DNA from: Oncomelania hupensis
Taxonomy: Eukaryota > Mollusca > Gastropoda > Littorinimorpha > Pomatiopsidae
Direction of reading: 5' to 3'
Assembly: GCA_036898135.1 (NCBI GenBank)
Contig: CM072513.1
Coordinates: 16,872,009-16,936,008, forward strand
DNA length: 64,000 nt
Shown: piece after piece, positions 1 through 13,559 of the stretch
How the letters are laid out: each line of letters starts with the position of its first letter
How positions within the stretch are numbered: position 1 is the stretch's first letter
Position numbers and translations under genes: made by a program
The notes under the pieces: model-generated
What the model was told of the DNA's origin: nothing
The model's database searches: none
What the model saw: only the letters and a program-made list of their open reading frames with translations

Positions 1-90
1 GTCAGAAGAGAACCTGAATTTGTTTAAAAATAAGTTTAACATTACTCTTACTGACTCACTCAAGTAAGTGATAATACTAATAGGCTAATA

Positions 91-221
<131 letters not shown>

Positions 222-377
222 CAGGCCTACGTAAATATTTAACATCAAACTAGTGCTGAAAATAAGTACAAAATATCTAGGTCGGAGATCTACAAAAAAA
301 AAAAAAAACGTGTTCATTTTCAGTTCCTTTCCGTTGACAGTTTTCAGCAAAACCCTATAGCAACGGGCGTAGCAACC

Positions 378-510
378 GCTCGAGCAAATGATCGCGCACT
401 TGCTCGCGCATTTGCTCGAACACTTGCAGGAGCAAATGCGCGAGCAAGTGCGCGAGGTGTGCGCGAGGTTCGCGCATTTGCTCGCGCAAATGCTCGAGCG
501 TTTGCTATAT
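378..510. repeat. 12-bp minisatellite, partly self-complementary
   Basis: Eleven or so diverged 12-bp units built on GAGCAAATGCGC or its reverse complement alternate along this stretch, so both direct and inverted copies are present. Because the period is 12 bp, one plus-strand frame reads as four-residue repeats (LLAH, LLEH, LQEQ, MREQ) that look like an amphipathic helix. The helix is a by-product of the repeat and not evidence of a gene. A CA-rich tract follows at 525-595. Confidence 0.8.
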
Positions 511-642
511 CTCGCCTCCCATATGGGAGCAAGCACACACACACACACAAACACACCCCCGCACGCACACAGACAGACACACACACAAACAGGCGCGCGC
601 GTTATGGCGCTGGTAACAGAATTAGATGATTGGAAGAATCTG

Positions 643-966
643 CGCAGCGAGACAAATTGGATTAAAAGGCTGGTTTGCTCCTAGCTATTCTGGGGTGACG
701 TGATCTACACTGATTCATTGTGAAAATTCGTCAGCATTTAGGTGTTTTTTTTTTTTTGCTGTTTTTTTGTTTTTTTGTCCTCCCAAAACAAAGAGAAATA
801 AGAAAGAAAAAAGAAAAAGAAAAAAGAAGCAGAAAATGTCCTTCGTGATGAAAAGGTGATGAAAACGTCCTTCGTGATGTGCCGCGAGACAAATTGGATT
901 AAAGACCGGTTTACTCAGATCTATTCTAGGGCGACGTAACCCACTGTGGTTCAGTGAAGAAATTCC
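643..966. repeat. Diverged direct duplication of about 80 bp
   Basis: The blocks at about 643-725 and 884-966 share GCGAGACAAATTGGATTAAA and then similar sequence ending near GGGGTGACGT. They are separated by a T-rich then A/G-rich spacer (740-830). Function unknown. Confidence 0.65.
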
Positions 967-1619
967 AAGGTACTTCGTTCTTACAGAACAAGGTAAAGTG
1001 GGGTGCGCCTGGAAAAGAAAGACAGACAAATCCGTGAGACTTCCAGCACATGCCGTCTTCCGCCTGGTAATTTCCTATCCCACTAACACAATTAAAGGAA
1101 AGCGGAAGGAAGATAAGATAAGATAAGATAAAGAAAGATTACTTAATTATCTCATATTGAGGGTAATTTACACGTGGTGAGCAGCACAAGATTATAAACA
1201 CTTGAAAGAAAATGACAAAACATACATTTAAAGCTTTAACACGTGCATGCAAAGATATGGTGACACACGTGGAGAACGCACACACACACACACACCCACA
1301 CCCACACAGCCGAGGTACACAGTATTATCATGACTTTTCTGAAACGCCACATACGTTGTGCTGACAATGGGTCATATTTGAATATCGGTCCCCCTTTTTA
1401 AGTACTTTTAAGTGTTCGAACACTAACCCTAACCCTAACGGATCATTGTTCTGACGTCAAAACAAGTAGGTCTGTGATCACACAATGCAGCCTAGTCTCA
1501 GCCCATGACAAATTCTAATAATACTCTGCCTAAATCTATCTCTGGAAAAATATGTTCCGATCCTCTCACTGAATTCAGCTTCAATATCCCGTATGGCCCC
1601 TTAACTCCACACAATACTC
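967..1619. other. No gene seen; short simple repeats
   Basis: Contains four AAGAT units near 1110-1132, a CA tract at 1277-1300 and a short telomere-like CTAACC repeat (2.5 units) at about 1422-1441. No splice-flanked coding sequence or recognised mobile element is visible. Confidence 0.6.
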
Positions 1620-2000
1620 TCCTCCCCCCCCCCTCTCTCCCCCTTATCACTCCCGTACTTTCCTCTCTCCTCCTCCTCCTCTCTCTCTCTCTCTCTCTCC
1701 ACTATCACTCCCGTACTTTGCTCCTCCCCCCCTCTCTCCCTCTCACCTATCACTCCCGTACTTTCCTCTCTCCTCCCCCCTCTCTCCCTCTCACTCTCTC
1801 CCCTATCACTCCCGTACTTTGCTCTCTCCTCCCCCCTCTCTCCCTCTCACTCTCTCCCCTATCACTCCCGTACTTTGCTCTCTCCTCCCTTCTCTCACTC
1901 TCTCCCCTATCACTCCCGTACTTTGCTCTCTCCTCCCCCCTCTCACTCTCTCTCCTATCACTCCCGTACTTTGCTCTCTCCTCCCCTCCCCCCACGCACC
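1620..2000. repeat. Pyrimidine minisatellite, 44-60-bp unit, 7 copies
   Basis: The core TATCACTCCCGTACTTTG recurs at about 1643, 1703, 1747, 1803, 1859, 1908 and 1956, separated by CT-rich spacers of changing length. Long Pro/Ser/Leu frames across it are artefacts of the repeat. A (CT)n tract follows at 2160-2190, and 2200-2520 shows nothing recognisable. Confidence 0.85.
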
Positions 2001-2159
2001 TCACCGTTTTACGCCACATTATTTCTTCCTCTCCTGTCTGAACGGCGAACACCCTGACCGCCTTTCTTACACACCCCACACCACCACCACCACTAACAAC
2101 ACCTTCCTTCCCTCATATCACACCTCCCTCCGCCAACTCACACCTTCCCTCTCTCCTCA

Positions 2160-2190
<31 letters not shown>

Positions 2191-2520
2191 CACTCTCATC
2201 CCTCCCACCTCATCACGTGACCTTCATCACGACTACTCATCTAGGACTTCCAAAAAACCTAAGACCAACCTACACCCTAAAGCATTCAAGGAGTCCAACA
2301 GCACATTCCCAGCCCACTAATTAGCACCGTTGCCTTCTTTCTGCTGCGGCAGGTGCTGAGGTTTCAAAGGACCTACTGGTCTACGTCACAGAGGTCATAG
2401 AGTGTGCCTCCCGAGGACTGTGCAGGCGTGTGCAGTTCTGAAGACGTCACATCGTCAGTAATGAGGATGGGATGTACTGAGCAGTTCTTTCACACTCAGA
2501 TAAAACCTTCATTAAATAAT

Positions 2521-4160
2521 TTAAAATAAATATATATCTAAGTTTTTGACCACTGTTTTTAGTTTTTCCCACTCAGATAAAACCGAGGTATAAAAACAAG
2601 ATGACATGATCAATTTGCGATTTAACAAACCAACATCACGTAAAAATGTCAACAGGTATTGACCATTGCAAACTTTTAAAATGTCTGTATAAGGTATCGA
2701 CCCAAAATATCTTTCTCTCTCATCAACCAGATCAGCACATTCAAACACACAATGGCAGGCGGAAAAGGACTTGTCACATGTAAAGCACCACAGTGGTTCT
2801 TCGCCTTTTAAAAGGAAACAATGGGTGACAAATATGTCCAATATGCAGGCGGATCAAAACAGTTTCATTTTTGCCGGTGGAAGCAAAGTTAAGCAAAGAA
2901 GCAGATAGATATGACAACATTTGAAACAGCTTGCTATTGATTTGATTAGACCATTCGGTCTGCCACAGTCGTTTACAGCAAGAGCCAGTCATACAACGCA
3001 GGTCAGAGTAGGGAACAAACTGGAAAACCTCTGAAGGGAAATCAAGATGAAGAGCTTATTTCGCCACCTTGTCCACTGCCATATTGCCCATGTGACTAGG
3101 CACCCACATAAATACCACCGTTTTACCTTAAGACACAAGTTGTGTGCGGAGATCATGAATCTCCGTTCAAAAATGGGTTAGATATCTTTCTCGTGGGAAG
3201 AGCTTTAAATGCTGACAGTGAATCTGACATGATTAAAAACGAGGATCTTTTGGACTGATAAACCTGCTTCAGAGCTAAATGAATTGCCTTGAGCTACGCT
3301 TTATAAACAGGGGCGGAGGGGTGGGGGTGGGGGGAATCGGGTATATGCTGTTGCAAAGGCTAGTTGGTGTGTATTCCAGAGACCGACGCAGCAGCAATTG
3401 CGTCTCCTTTCTTCGACAGCTCAGGAAGTGTCGTTCTTTCTATAAAAGGTGAGATTGAAGTTAATAATGGGGGTGATCAGTTTCCAAGGTGGGAGCACAG
3501 TTAGCAGTTGGTCGTCATTAACAGCGTCACTATCTATAGCTGCAGTATCAAAGTGAGGAAGTATTCTGATAACAAAACAAGGAACTTCTGTCGGTTTGTT
3601 GGAGTATTTAAGTGTAAATAATAAGTTCAGGACACAATTGTAAGCGGGGTTTTCAAGGTTAGCATTACGTCTGAGAAAATAATTCATAGCGAGCGGAAGC
3701 CTACGGATCTCCAAAGGAGGTTCGCCTTCCTAAGCGTGGAGACTTTCCTTCGGGGGAAGTGTTAAATGCCCCCAAGCAGATCCGAAGACCTTGATGATGG
3801 ATTGGATCCAAGGCTTTCAAATAGGATTTCCTAGCGGGGCCATATACAATACTTCCATATTCCAATTAGAACATACCAGAGAACGATAAAGGAGAAGCAG
3901 AGTTTGCTTGTCTGCTCCTCAGACTGTGTGGCTTATAATTTTCCAAATATTAGACCTTTCTAGCAGCTTTCCTTCATTTCCCGCATTTCATATGCGACAG
4001 AAAAGCCATTTTGCGGTCAAAAATAATACCCAGACATTTAACTTGTTCAGAAACTTTGATGGGCTGGCCGTAAACATGGAGAGAAGGGTTCAAAACCTGG
4101 TTCTGTTTGCGATGACAATGAATGCCATCGGTTTTAGAAAGCGAAAATGTACAGCCGTTT
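2521..4160 (-). pseudogene. Decayed jockey/I-type LINE, 3' half of ORF2
   Basis: Read on the minus strand from 4160 down, broken frames give a clear order of LINE ORF2 blocks. First comes the RT thumb region, with CLGIIFDRKM and then YGSIVYGPAR and LDPIHHQGLRICLG. Next is the linker around 3421-3714. RNase H pieces follow: SDSLSAFKAL near 3210 and WVPSHMGNMAVDKVAK near 3070. Last is the RLHIGH block near 2850 with a Cys/His cluster close to 2760. Stops and frame changes break every block. RT fingers, palm and endonuclease are missing, so the copy is 5'-truncated. A tRNA-derived SINE abuts its upstream end at about 4165. The family is clear from motif order; the exact clade is not. Confidence 0.8.
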
Positions 4161-4164
4161 TCTT

Positions 4165-4325
4165 CTACCTCAGTCGTCAGAGCGCACGACTTGAGTATGT
4201 CTCGGGCGACGTGGGTTCCAATCCTGACTTCAGCAAACTATTTTGTGATTGTTGGATATTAGTGGCCAGCGCTTTGAGAAGCTCGCTGAGCTTGTAAGTG
4301 CGCTATATAAGAGTAATCTGTGCAA
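4165..4325 (+). mobile_element. tRNA-derived SINE, family A, copy 1
   Basis: A tRNA-like head (TCAGAGCGCACGACTTG, B box GGGTTCCAATCC) is followed by a body and the tail GCGCTATATAAGAG. The same unit occurs on the minus strand at 12690-12868, 41521-41620 and 58581-58740. This copy lacks the first part of the head. Confidence 0.8.
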
Positions 4326-4660
4326 AGCCGAGGCAGACGTTCCAACCCTCAGATCAGTTAGAGTACTCGCACGCTCAGACGAGAAGTCAGTGGCGTCAAA
4401 GCCGGCGTAAAAAGTGTTTAGGTCGATCGCAAACTTCTGCTGGTCCTCCACATTCAAGGCCCTCTTGCTCGGCTTCATCATCATCGTCATTGCTCCAGTC
4501 ATCGTCTGTAGATTGCTCCATAGTTGCCAGATATTGTTGGAGGCTAAGCTAGCTGTCTTCGACCTTGTTGTTCAGAAGAAGAGGAGGAAGACGCTGAAGA
4601 TAAACGACAAGAACAAGAAAAGAAGAACCCCAAAAATAATGGGGAAGAAAAAAAATGTTT
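4326..4660. other. Unassigned sequence
   Basis: No mobile element or exon recognised. Short open frames on both strands carry no family motif. Confidence 0.4.
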
Positions 4661-4772
4661 ACAAGACGACAAAGAGAAGAAAAAGAAGAAGAAGAAGAAG
4701 AAGAAGAAGAAGAAGAAGAGAAGAAGAAGAAGAAGAAGAAGAAGAAGAAGAAGAAGAAGAAGAAGAAAGTTA
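4661..4772. repeat. (GAA)n microsatellite
   Basis: A purine-only GAA array of about 90 bp with an A-rich lead-in. The Glu, Arg, Phe and Leu homopolymer frames here are not genes. Confidence 0.9.
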
Positions 4773-5980
4773 ATTGGGGAGGGGAGTGGGGACGTGGGGG
4801 ATGGAAGGTATTTAAATCCACACAGATGTAACTTCCCCCCCCCCCCCCCTCCTTCTCTTCCCACCCACCCTCTTTTTTCATGTTTCTTTTTTTCTCTCAA
4901 AGTAGCATCTGAAAAAAACAGCTGCTGTTGCTCGACATTTCAGCCAATATTTTACCTGCAATGTTTCATGCTACTGTTTGTGTTTGTCATGGAGCGACTA
5001 TGCGCGAGCTGCATTCTTTTTTTTAATGCTTTTATTTGTAAATACAATTTCAGGCCAAAGAAGAGAAAGTAAGACCGCAGGAGAGGATGAACAGTGAACA
5101 GAATATAAGGTACACAAGTTGTAAAGCCTACCATGCAATAATTCATCATTTAATGTGGATATTAACCACACTCAATAATTAATTATTAAATTTTGTGCCT
5201 TTAGAGAGCCCTAAATTCTAAGTGTTATAATGCTATTGCTTTCCATTTCAGCGAACATCTCGTAATCGTTGGCTGCGAAATAAATATAAGAACGGACACA
5301 ATATTAGATTTGTTAATTTTATTATCAAAATCATTCATTTATAAATGCAAAATAGAAAAAAACACCACTTTACAGGTCCTTTACAGCTGTGCTAAAAAGC
5401 CGATACGAAGTAGAAAGATATATGGCCCTTTTACAAATGAGGTATCCAAAATGTGTACAAGAATGGCACCCGTACTTACCACTGTTTGACGATATATAAG
5501 CGCTTACATATATATTAGTTTAAATGTATATGTATTTTTCCCTGCGTGCTAATCTTGGTTTTGTACATTTTGTGAAATGATAATGACCCATGGTGTTCTC
5601 ACTTTCTAACTCAATCTCTTTCTCTATCTTTTTCTTTCTCACTTCTCTCTTCCTTCTCCCCACCTAACTTTTTTTTTTTAATTTCTCTAAAATACCAAAT
5701 ATGTATGTAGATATTATTGTGAAAGAAATAGAAATCCAAAGAGTATGGCTTTATACATGTGACATAAAGAACTAATAATTCTTCTTTTTATGTTATAACA
5801 TTTTCTTCTTATATGTCCATCCTCATTTAGCATTTGAAAATGGAAAATATATTATCTGCATGCATGTTTTGGAGAATAAAAAAGTTTTTAAAAAAAATTG
5901 TGCCTTTTCAAATTTGCGTTTTGAGAGTGCTGGAGAAATTAACTCTCTATATTCGGGAATAAAATTCGACATCGAGGATA
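4773..5980. other. AT-rich, no gene seen
   Basis: Contains a C run at about 4834-4850, T-rich stretches and unremarkable AT-rich sequence. No exon with splice sites and no repeat family found elsewhere in the window. Confidence 0.5.
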
Positions 5981-5984
5981 GCTA

Positions 5985-6367
<383 letters not shown>

Positions 6368-7311
6368 GCATAAAGACGGATGGATAGAGGGAGGGAGGGA
6401 CATCAAGTGACATTAAAAATTTAATACAAAATCTAATGATCTCTCCCTTAAACGAGATGGGGAGGGGGGTCTAATGGATATTTTCAAAGTCAGCAGATTG
6501 CGAAGGTTGCAGATTTTAAGCAAACTGCATACAGAAAGATTCTCACGCTGCTCTTTCTCTGTTACATTCAACAGACGGCGGTTAATGTTTACTTGGAGGT
6601 GCGAGTTCAAATTTCTGACATTTTAGAAAGGACTGCAGCCAATACCATACGCGGTGACTCAATATAACAGTATAGTTTCTTGATTTCCTCCCTAGTCATT
6701 ACACCTATCTGGATCTCTCTCTCTCTCTTCCTCCCTTCTTCTCTCACCCCCTCCTTCCCTCTCTCACTCCCTCTCTCTCTCCCCCTCCCTCCCTGTCTCT
6801 CTCTCTTTCTCTCTTCCCCATTCATTACTGTCCAATTAATTAACCTCTCGACGCCCCATGTCTGTGTACAGTGGTGCGCTTACATGTTGGTCCAAGTACT
6901 CCTGTTCAATCTAAACTATTCTTGCAAAGTTTCACTTCCATTAGTAATCAACGAATTAAAACACGTTTCAAAGGCGCAAAAAGGTTCATTTACACACATA
7001 ACTCCCTCACTCCCTCTGTCTGTCTCTCTCTCTTTCTCTCTCACACACGCACACACACACACAGACACACACACAATCTTCTTTCTTTCCCATGGAGATC
7101 TAGTTCCTTGTCCAAAAAATCTTAATGCTTCACATGTTCTATCGTCCAAAACTAATTCTTCATCCACGGTCCAAGGCGATTCAGCTCATCAACACTATTT
7201 TTTTTTAAATAAAGAGACAGGTTTAACACACACACACACCCGCATACTTGCAATACATCAGAAATGGGTTCATTTAAGAATGTAGGAATCGGAAAGTCAT
7301 TTTTTGATGGA
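6368..7311. other. No gene; CT- and CA-rich tracts
   Basis: CT-rich sequence at about 6712-6815, CT then CA repeats at 7018-7075 and a short CA tract at 7227-7240. No recognised mobile element or exon. Confidence 0.5.
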
Positions 7312-7369
7312 AAAGGGTTAGGGCAAGGGTTAGTTGCAGCGCTGCAACTAGCCCTTACCCTAACCCTTT
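7312..7369. repeat. 58-bp palindrome with telomere-like motif
   Basis: Two 29-base arms meet at 7340/7341 (GCAGC/GCTGC). They are reverse complements apart from two positions. The outer arm carries GGGTTAGGG and its complement, so each arm ends in telomere-like sequence. No loop separates the arms. Meaning unknown. Confidence 0.85.
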
Positions 7370-7655
7370 CTCTAGAAAGTTGACCTAAATCGTCTCCTAT
7401 AGGCGACGAAGTAGGTCGAATTTTACTTCAAACTTTTCCAAAAATTCACTGTATTTTCTCCGTCCCGGATAGTGCACTCCTATGTACTTAAAACACTCTT
7501 ATGCACTACAACTGCACTCCCATGCACTAAAAGAGCACTCCCGCGCACTTACAAAAAAGTGGGTTCCTGGAAAAAAGTGGGTTCCAAGCAAATAAACCCA
7601 TTTGTTACTAGAAAAGACAAGGTCTGCTACCCATTTGTGCGCTTTTGTGCGTTCC

Positions 7656-7695
<40 letters not shown>

Positions 7696-9404
7696 TGCCG
7701 AAGATACCCTGTGGCGCAAAGTAACACAGCACTTCTATCTCTATTCCTTTCCTGTCCTTCCATTCTTCTTCAGCCTCTTCTTCCAATCCTGAAAAATTCC
7801 AGAGGATTTCTTCATGTTCTCTATCTCACTTTTACTGTCGTCCAAAACTAAATTTCTCGCAAGCCGTTTCAGTTCACCAAGGACTGTTCTTCTAAAACAT
7901 AATGTCTAAGACAAATCTAGTGGAATGTTAAAAGTCTATAATATTTTGTAAAATCTTCTCCCTCTTCTTTCTTCTCTATTGCATTCTCTTTCTTCTTTCC
8001 ACCCCGTCGATTTCTTCTGTCACCTCGTGTGTTTTTTTATAAAAACCAGTCCTTGCTCACCAGATGGTACAATTCATTAAGACCATTTTCTTTTTATAAC
8101 AAATTATTTTCAAAAAATTAAAAAAAGCAACCGCAGAATTAAAACATTAGTTTAAGATACCTGTACAGAAACGTTAACAAATTCTTCTTTCTTTCTTTCT
8201 TCCTTCTTTCTTTTTCTTCTTCTTTCATTTTTCTTTTTTTATTTATTCTTTTTTTTTCTTCTTCTTCCTCCTCTTAATTTTTTGTCTTCCCAAACGAATT
8301 CTTCCAGGCGAAGTTGGAGCCGCTCTGCTCACTGGGGACTATTTTCTTAAGGAGACAGGTAAAACATTTGTACAACATACCTTCGGCGCAACTGTTGCTG
8401 CCTAAAATTATCCTCGTTTTCTTCCCTCTTCTTCCTCTTTTTCCCCCTCCTCCTCCTCCTTCTTCTAATTGACTTCTTCTTCGTCTTCTTCCTCCTTCTT
8501 TCCCGCCCCCATTAATTCCACAATTCCAACATTATCTTCCAACCGATACAGCAAAACTAATCTAATATTAAAACGCCAGATTACTCATGCTAACTTCATG
8601 AGCACCAACATTATTTGTCACAAACTATAACACCAGCTTTGATAGTAATAATACTGTCCAAGACGTTCAAAACTCGTTCCTTTCGGTGCAATCCGCTCGA
8701 GTTCAGCTCAATTCAATAGGATGATTATTAAGTGGTGTTTGGGTCAAGTTTGTTCTAACAGTTCAAAAATATCACGATTATCTGTCACTGGGCGAATGCT
8801 TTCAGTAACTATTACTTTTTCTGCCTCAGATCCTATTGAGAGAGAACAATATTATCGTCAGTCATCAAAATTCTGCAATCATAGCCATCACCTTTTAAAG
8901 GTCTACAAAATCTCCACTAGGGTCAGTGTTTATCAATTAATGGTAGTGTTTTTGTTTTGTTTTAAATGACTCCTGAGACAATCGCAACAGATATTTATTA
9001 TTATCGTCAACAACGGTTGTCGTCGAACTTCTTCGTCGTAGCCACCACCGTTCATTTATAAAAATCTCGACAGAGACAGGCGTTTTCCTAATCAGTTGCT
9101 GGTAGATTCTTTCCTCTTCCTTGTTGATAGCTGGGACAATCGCAACACATAAATCATCGTTATTTTCAAAAACGATTGTCGTCAAAGTTCTCCATCATAC
9201 ACATTACTCTTTAGCTACAAATGTCACCAGGAACAGTTTTCTGGTTAAATCCCCCTCACCCCCTTCCCTCCCTTAACTCACCCACCCCATGATCTAGAAT
9301 AACCGCGACCGGTAAAAGAGTTACTGGGGCTGCCTGCGGAGCAACCAATGTTGCATGTCGAACGATGCTGGTTGCTATTTTCAACTGGGAAATGTGCTCA
9401 GTAA
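7370..9404. other. No gene; polypyrimidine-rich region
   Basis: Holds a near-tandem set of GCACT-rich decamers at about 7470-7545, a (CA)n tract at 7661-7692 and long CTT/TTC-rich stretches at 7960-8040, 8185-8280 and 8405-8510. A TCCAAAACTAA-like phrase recurs near 7145 and 7840. No exon or transposon recognised. Confidence 0.5.
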
Positions 9405-10084
9405 AGGCCCCGCCACACATACCGGTTTGAAGGCCGATTCTAGATCGGGTTTCGGATCCGTTTGCGATCGGGCCGGACTCCAAAACCGATAGCACTGCCA
9501 CACGTTTCCGATCAGGTCGACCCGAAACTTCCACACAATGTGCATTGTTTATATTCACTTTCACTAGTGTCAGTGTACACGATCCCCAACCCCATCCAAC
9601 AGTTTACCATCCCCATCCAACAGCTCACCATCTTGTCTGAAACCACAGCAGAAATAATGTCTCTACATGCTACAAAAACTATTTAAAAATAAAAACGTAA
9701 TGGAAAACCAAATCAAAACCATACAAAACATCGCGGGTTACATCACAGGCTCTACAGTCTAACATAAGTACGTAATATAGTATATATAGTATGTAATTGA
9801 GGCCTACGAAAGACGAGACTTCCCAGCCTGTCACCTGTCACCTAGCTGTCATCAGCTTCGTTTGTAACGCCAAGTTGACAATGAACACGGGACGCATTCT
9901 GATTGGTTGAAGTTTACAATCGGGGCCGATTTTGCACAGCAGAATAGAACATGCTCTAATCGCACGATACCGAGCCGATTGTCATCGGACCGCACGGCAA
10001 GTAGTAGTTCTGACGTCATCACGTAGGAATCGGGATAGGATCGCAAACAAAATCGTTGCACAATCGGCATGTGTGGCGGGGCCT
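9405..10084. mobile_element. Harbinger-like MITE, 680 bp
   Basis: The element starts AGGCCCCGCCACACAT and ends with the exact reverse complement, ATGTGTGGCGGGGCCT. Both ends are flanked by the trinucleotide TAA (9402-9404 and 10085-10087), a target-site duplication expected of PIF/Harbinger elements. Subterminal GATCGG-type motifs are frequent. No transposase remnant is visible, so it is non-autonomous. A 3-bp duplication alone is weak, but with the 16-bp perfect termini the boundaries are well supported. Confidence 0.8.
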
Positions 10085-11410
<1,326 letters not shown>

Positions 11411-11714
11411 TGTCTCATTTGTATGGGGACGATAAAGCTTGTTATTGTGATTGTGAAATGCAGTAACAGGGGACACACTGTATTTCATTTAAGAAGAATT
11501 CTTATTCTTAACCTTTCTCTCCAAGTGCCCATTTCTGCCCAAACCACCAACCAAACCCTAACATCTATTTATATCTGCCAGCATAATTCACTCCTCAGTC
11601 ATCATCATTTCCTTTCTTCTTCTTCCCTTGACACACTGAATTTACATTTTGTCAAAACGTCTGATAGAATTATAACAGTTGACAGACAAATCAAAAGAAA
11701 ATAAATTACAAAAA

Positions 11715-12670
11715 TTAACAGAATTTTGTCAGTCCAAAAACATTAAGAACAAAACCTATTTTCCTTTTTTGTCAACTGAATTTGTTTATAAAACATTAAG
11801 AAACCTTAAGCAAACAAATTCATGAGGAGTTGATGAATTAGATGGTAAAATATTAAAACTGTCTGCTCCGTTTATTACTGAAACTTTAACTTATACATAC
11901 AATATATGCATTGACAAACCATGTTTTCCAATCATGTTTAAACAAGCTAAAGTTATTCCGATTTTTAAGTCTGGTGACAGTTCTGACCCATCAAATTATA
12001 GACCTATTTCAATTCTTTTTTATCATATCTAACCGCTTGAAAAACACATTAACAACTATATTCTAGACCATTTCACACAAAAAAAAACTGGTACATGAAA
12101 ATCCATCTGGCATCAGAGCTAAACATTCTTGTCAAACAGCTCTATGATAGAACAATGGTTTAATAATATTAATGAGCACACATTTTCCGGAGCATTATTC
12201 GTTGACTTAGCAAAAGCTTTTGATGTAATTGACCACGACCTCCTAGTACGAAAATTACAATTATATGGTATTAGCTTTAAATCGCTTGATCTTCTAAAGT
12301 CTTTCTTTTCTGACAGAGAGCAGAGCGTTTTCATTAATAACCAAAAATCACAGTTTGAGGCTGTTACTGAAGTACCTCAAGGATAGATCCTAGGGCCTTT
12401 ATTATTTTTTGTCGATATAAATGATCTTCCCCTTCATATTTCTACAACTTGTGAACTCTTTGCTGATGACACCACATTACACTCCAAGAATACATAAATA
12501 CGTACTTAAGCCTCCTCTTTACAAATAGGGGCAAACGAACTACAGAAATGGGCTGAATTTAATCACATGACGCTTAATCCAGACAAAACTAAATCCATGC
12601 TAATTGCAACTAGACAAAAAAAGGCAAAGTTCTTATGTGAAACTCCCTCCCTTAAAGTTTTGCAACAAAA
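11715..12670 (+). pseudogene. L2/CR1-type LINE reverse transcriptase pseudogene, part 1
   Basis: Broken plus-strand frames give ordered RT blocks: VIPIFKSGDSSDPSNYRPIS near 11950, then FVDLAKAFDVIDHDLL near 12200, EVPQG near 12370 followed by ILGPLLF, then FADDT near 12460, the catalytic palm. In-frame stops include the one right after EVPQG, so it is dead. The upstream endonuclease is absent. It continues after a SINE insertion at 12870. Assignment to the L2/CR1 group rests on the palm sequence and the C-terminal WN-x-P-x2-L-type ending. Confidence 0.8.
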
Positions 12671-12689
12671 CAGTTGAAGAAGTAAAGAA

Positions 12690-12868
12690 AGAAAAAAGAA
12701 ATTTCTCTTATATAGCGCACTTACAAACTCAGAGAGCTTCTCAAGGCGCTGGCCCGTAATATCCAGCAATCACAAAATAGTTTGCTGAAGTCAGGATTCG
12801 AACCCACGTCGCCCAAGACGCACTCACACAAGTCGTGCGCTCTGACCACTGAGCTATCCCTGCCGCCA
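12690..12868 (-). mobile_element. tRNA-derived SINE, family A, copy 2, inside LINE
   Basis: On the minus strand, a full tRNA-like head has A box TAGCTCAGTGGTCAGAGC and B box GGTTCGAATCC. The family A body and the tail GCGCTATATAAGAG then run into CTTT-rich sequence. It splits the LINE between the palm and the C-terminal domain. No clean target-site duplication was found. Confidence 0.85.
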
Positions 12869-12869
12869 C

Positions 12870-13435
12870 ATTAGACAATACTTTGTCTTGGTGGCAACAT
12901 ATTTTAAATGTTAGTAGAACTATTTCCAAAAGGTCTTATCAATTATCAGGTATTAAACATTACTTAAATCTGCAGTCTCGTAAACTATTCTATTTGGGAC
13001 ATATTGAACCATTTATTGATTATTCTTCAACTATTTGGGATTCTGCTAGTAGCAATGTCATGAAGCCTTTATTTAGGATTCACAAACGTGCAATTAAAAT
13101 GGTTATTCTTAAAAACAAAATCTCTCTGAATGATGACAAACAGATCAACATATTACCTCTTGCCAACAGATTAAAGTTTAATAAAGGAATTTTCATGCAC
13201 AAGATCCTTTCTGGTAATACGCCCTCCTATCTTTCTTCTCTTTTTTCTAGGAAAACTGTCAAGATTTTTTACCAAACAAAATATCCCATTTACAAGAATT
13301 GATCTGTTTAAAACCAGGCTGTCATATTCAGGTTCCACTTTATGGAATAAATTTCCAGAAGTTCTCCGCAGTGCAGTCACTAAACACACATCCTTTAGAA
13401 ACCATCTTTTACAGCACATTAAAATTAGTTAATTA
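12870..13435 (+). pseudogene. L2/CR1-type LINE RT pseudogene, part 2
   Basis: Resumes as TLDNTLSWWQHI and continues through FIDYSSTIWDSAS and HKRAIKMVI to a C-terminal segment with STLWNKFPEVLRSAV after a frameshift near 13300. This is the thumb and C-terminal region after the palm. The 3' UTR follows and is interrupted by a mariner-type insertion at 13560. Confidence 0.8.
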
Positions 13436-13559
13436 GCAATTTAGCAAGAGTTCTACGTTCATAACTTTAATGAGATTGTTTTACATAAGTTGTGTGCGTG
13501 TAAAGGGGTGGGGGGTTGCGCGCGTTCGCATATCTTGACTATATTGTTACATTATGATA

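Noticed and set aside
1422..1441. Telomere or telomere-fusion site
   Set aside because: Only about 2.5 CTAACC units; too short to be more than chance.
1505..2220. Pro/Ser/Leu-rich open frames of up to 178 codons
   Set aside because: Translation of the pyrimidine minisatellite with no conserved domain.
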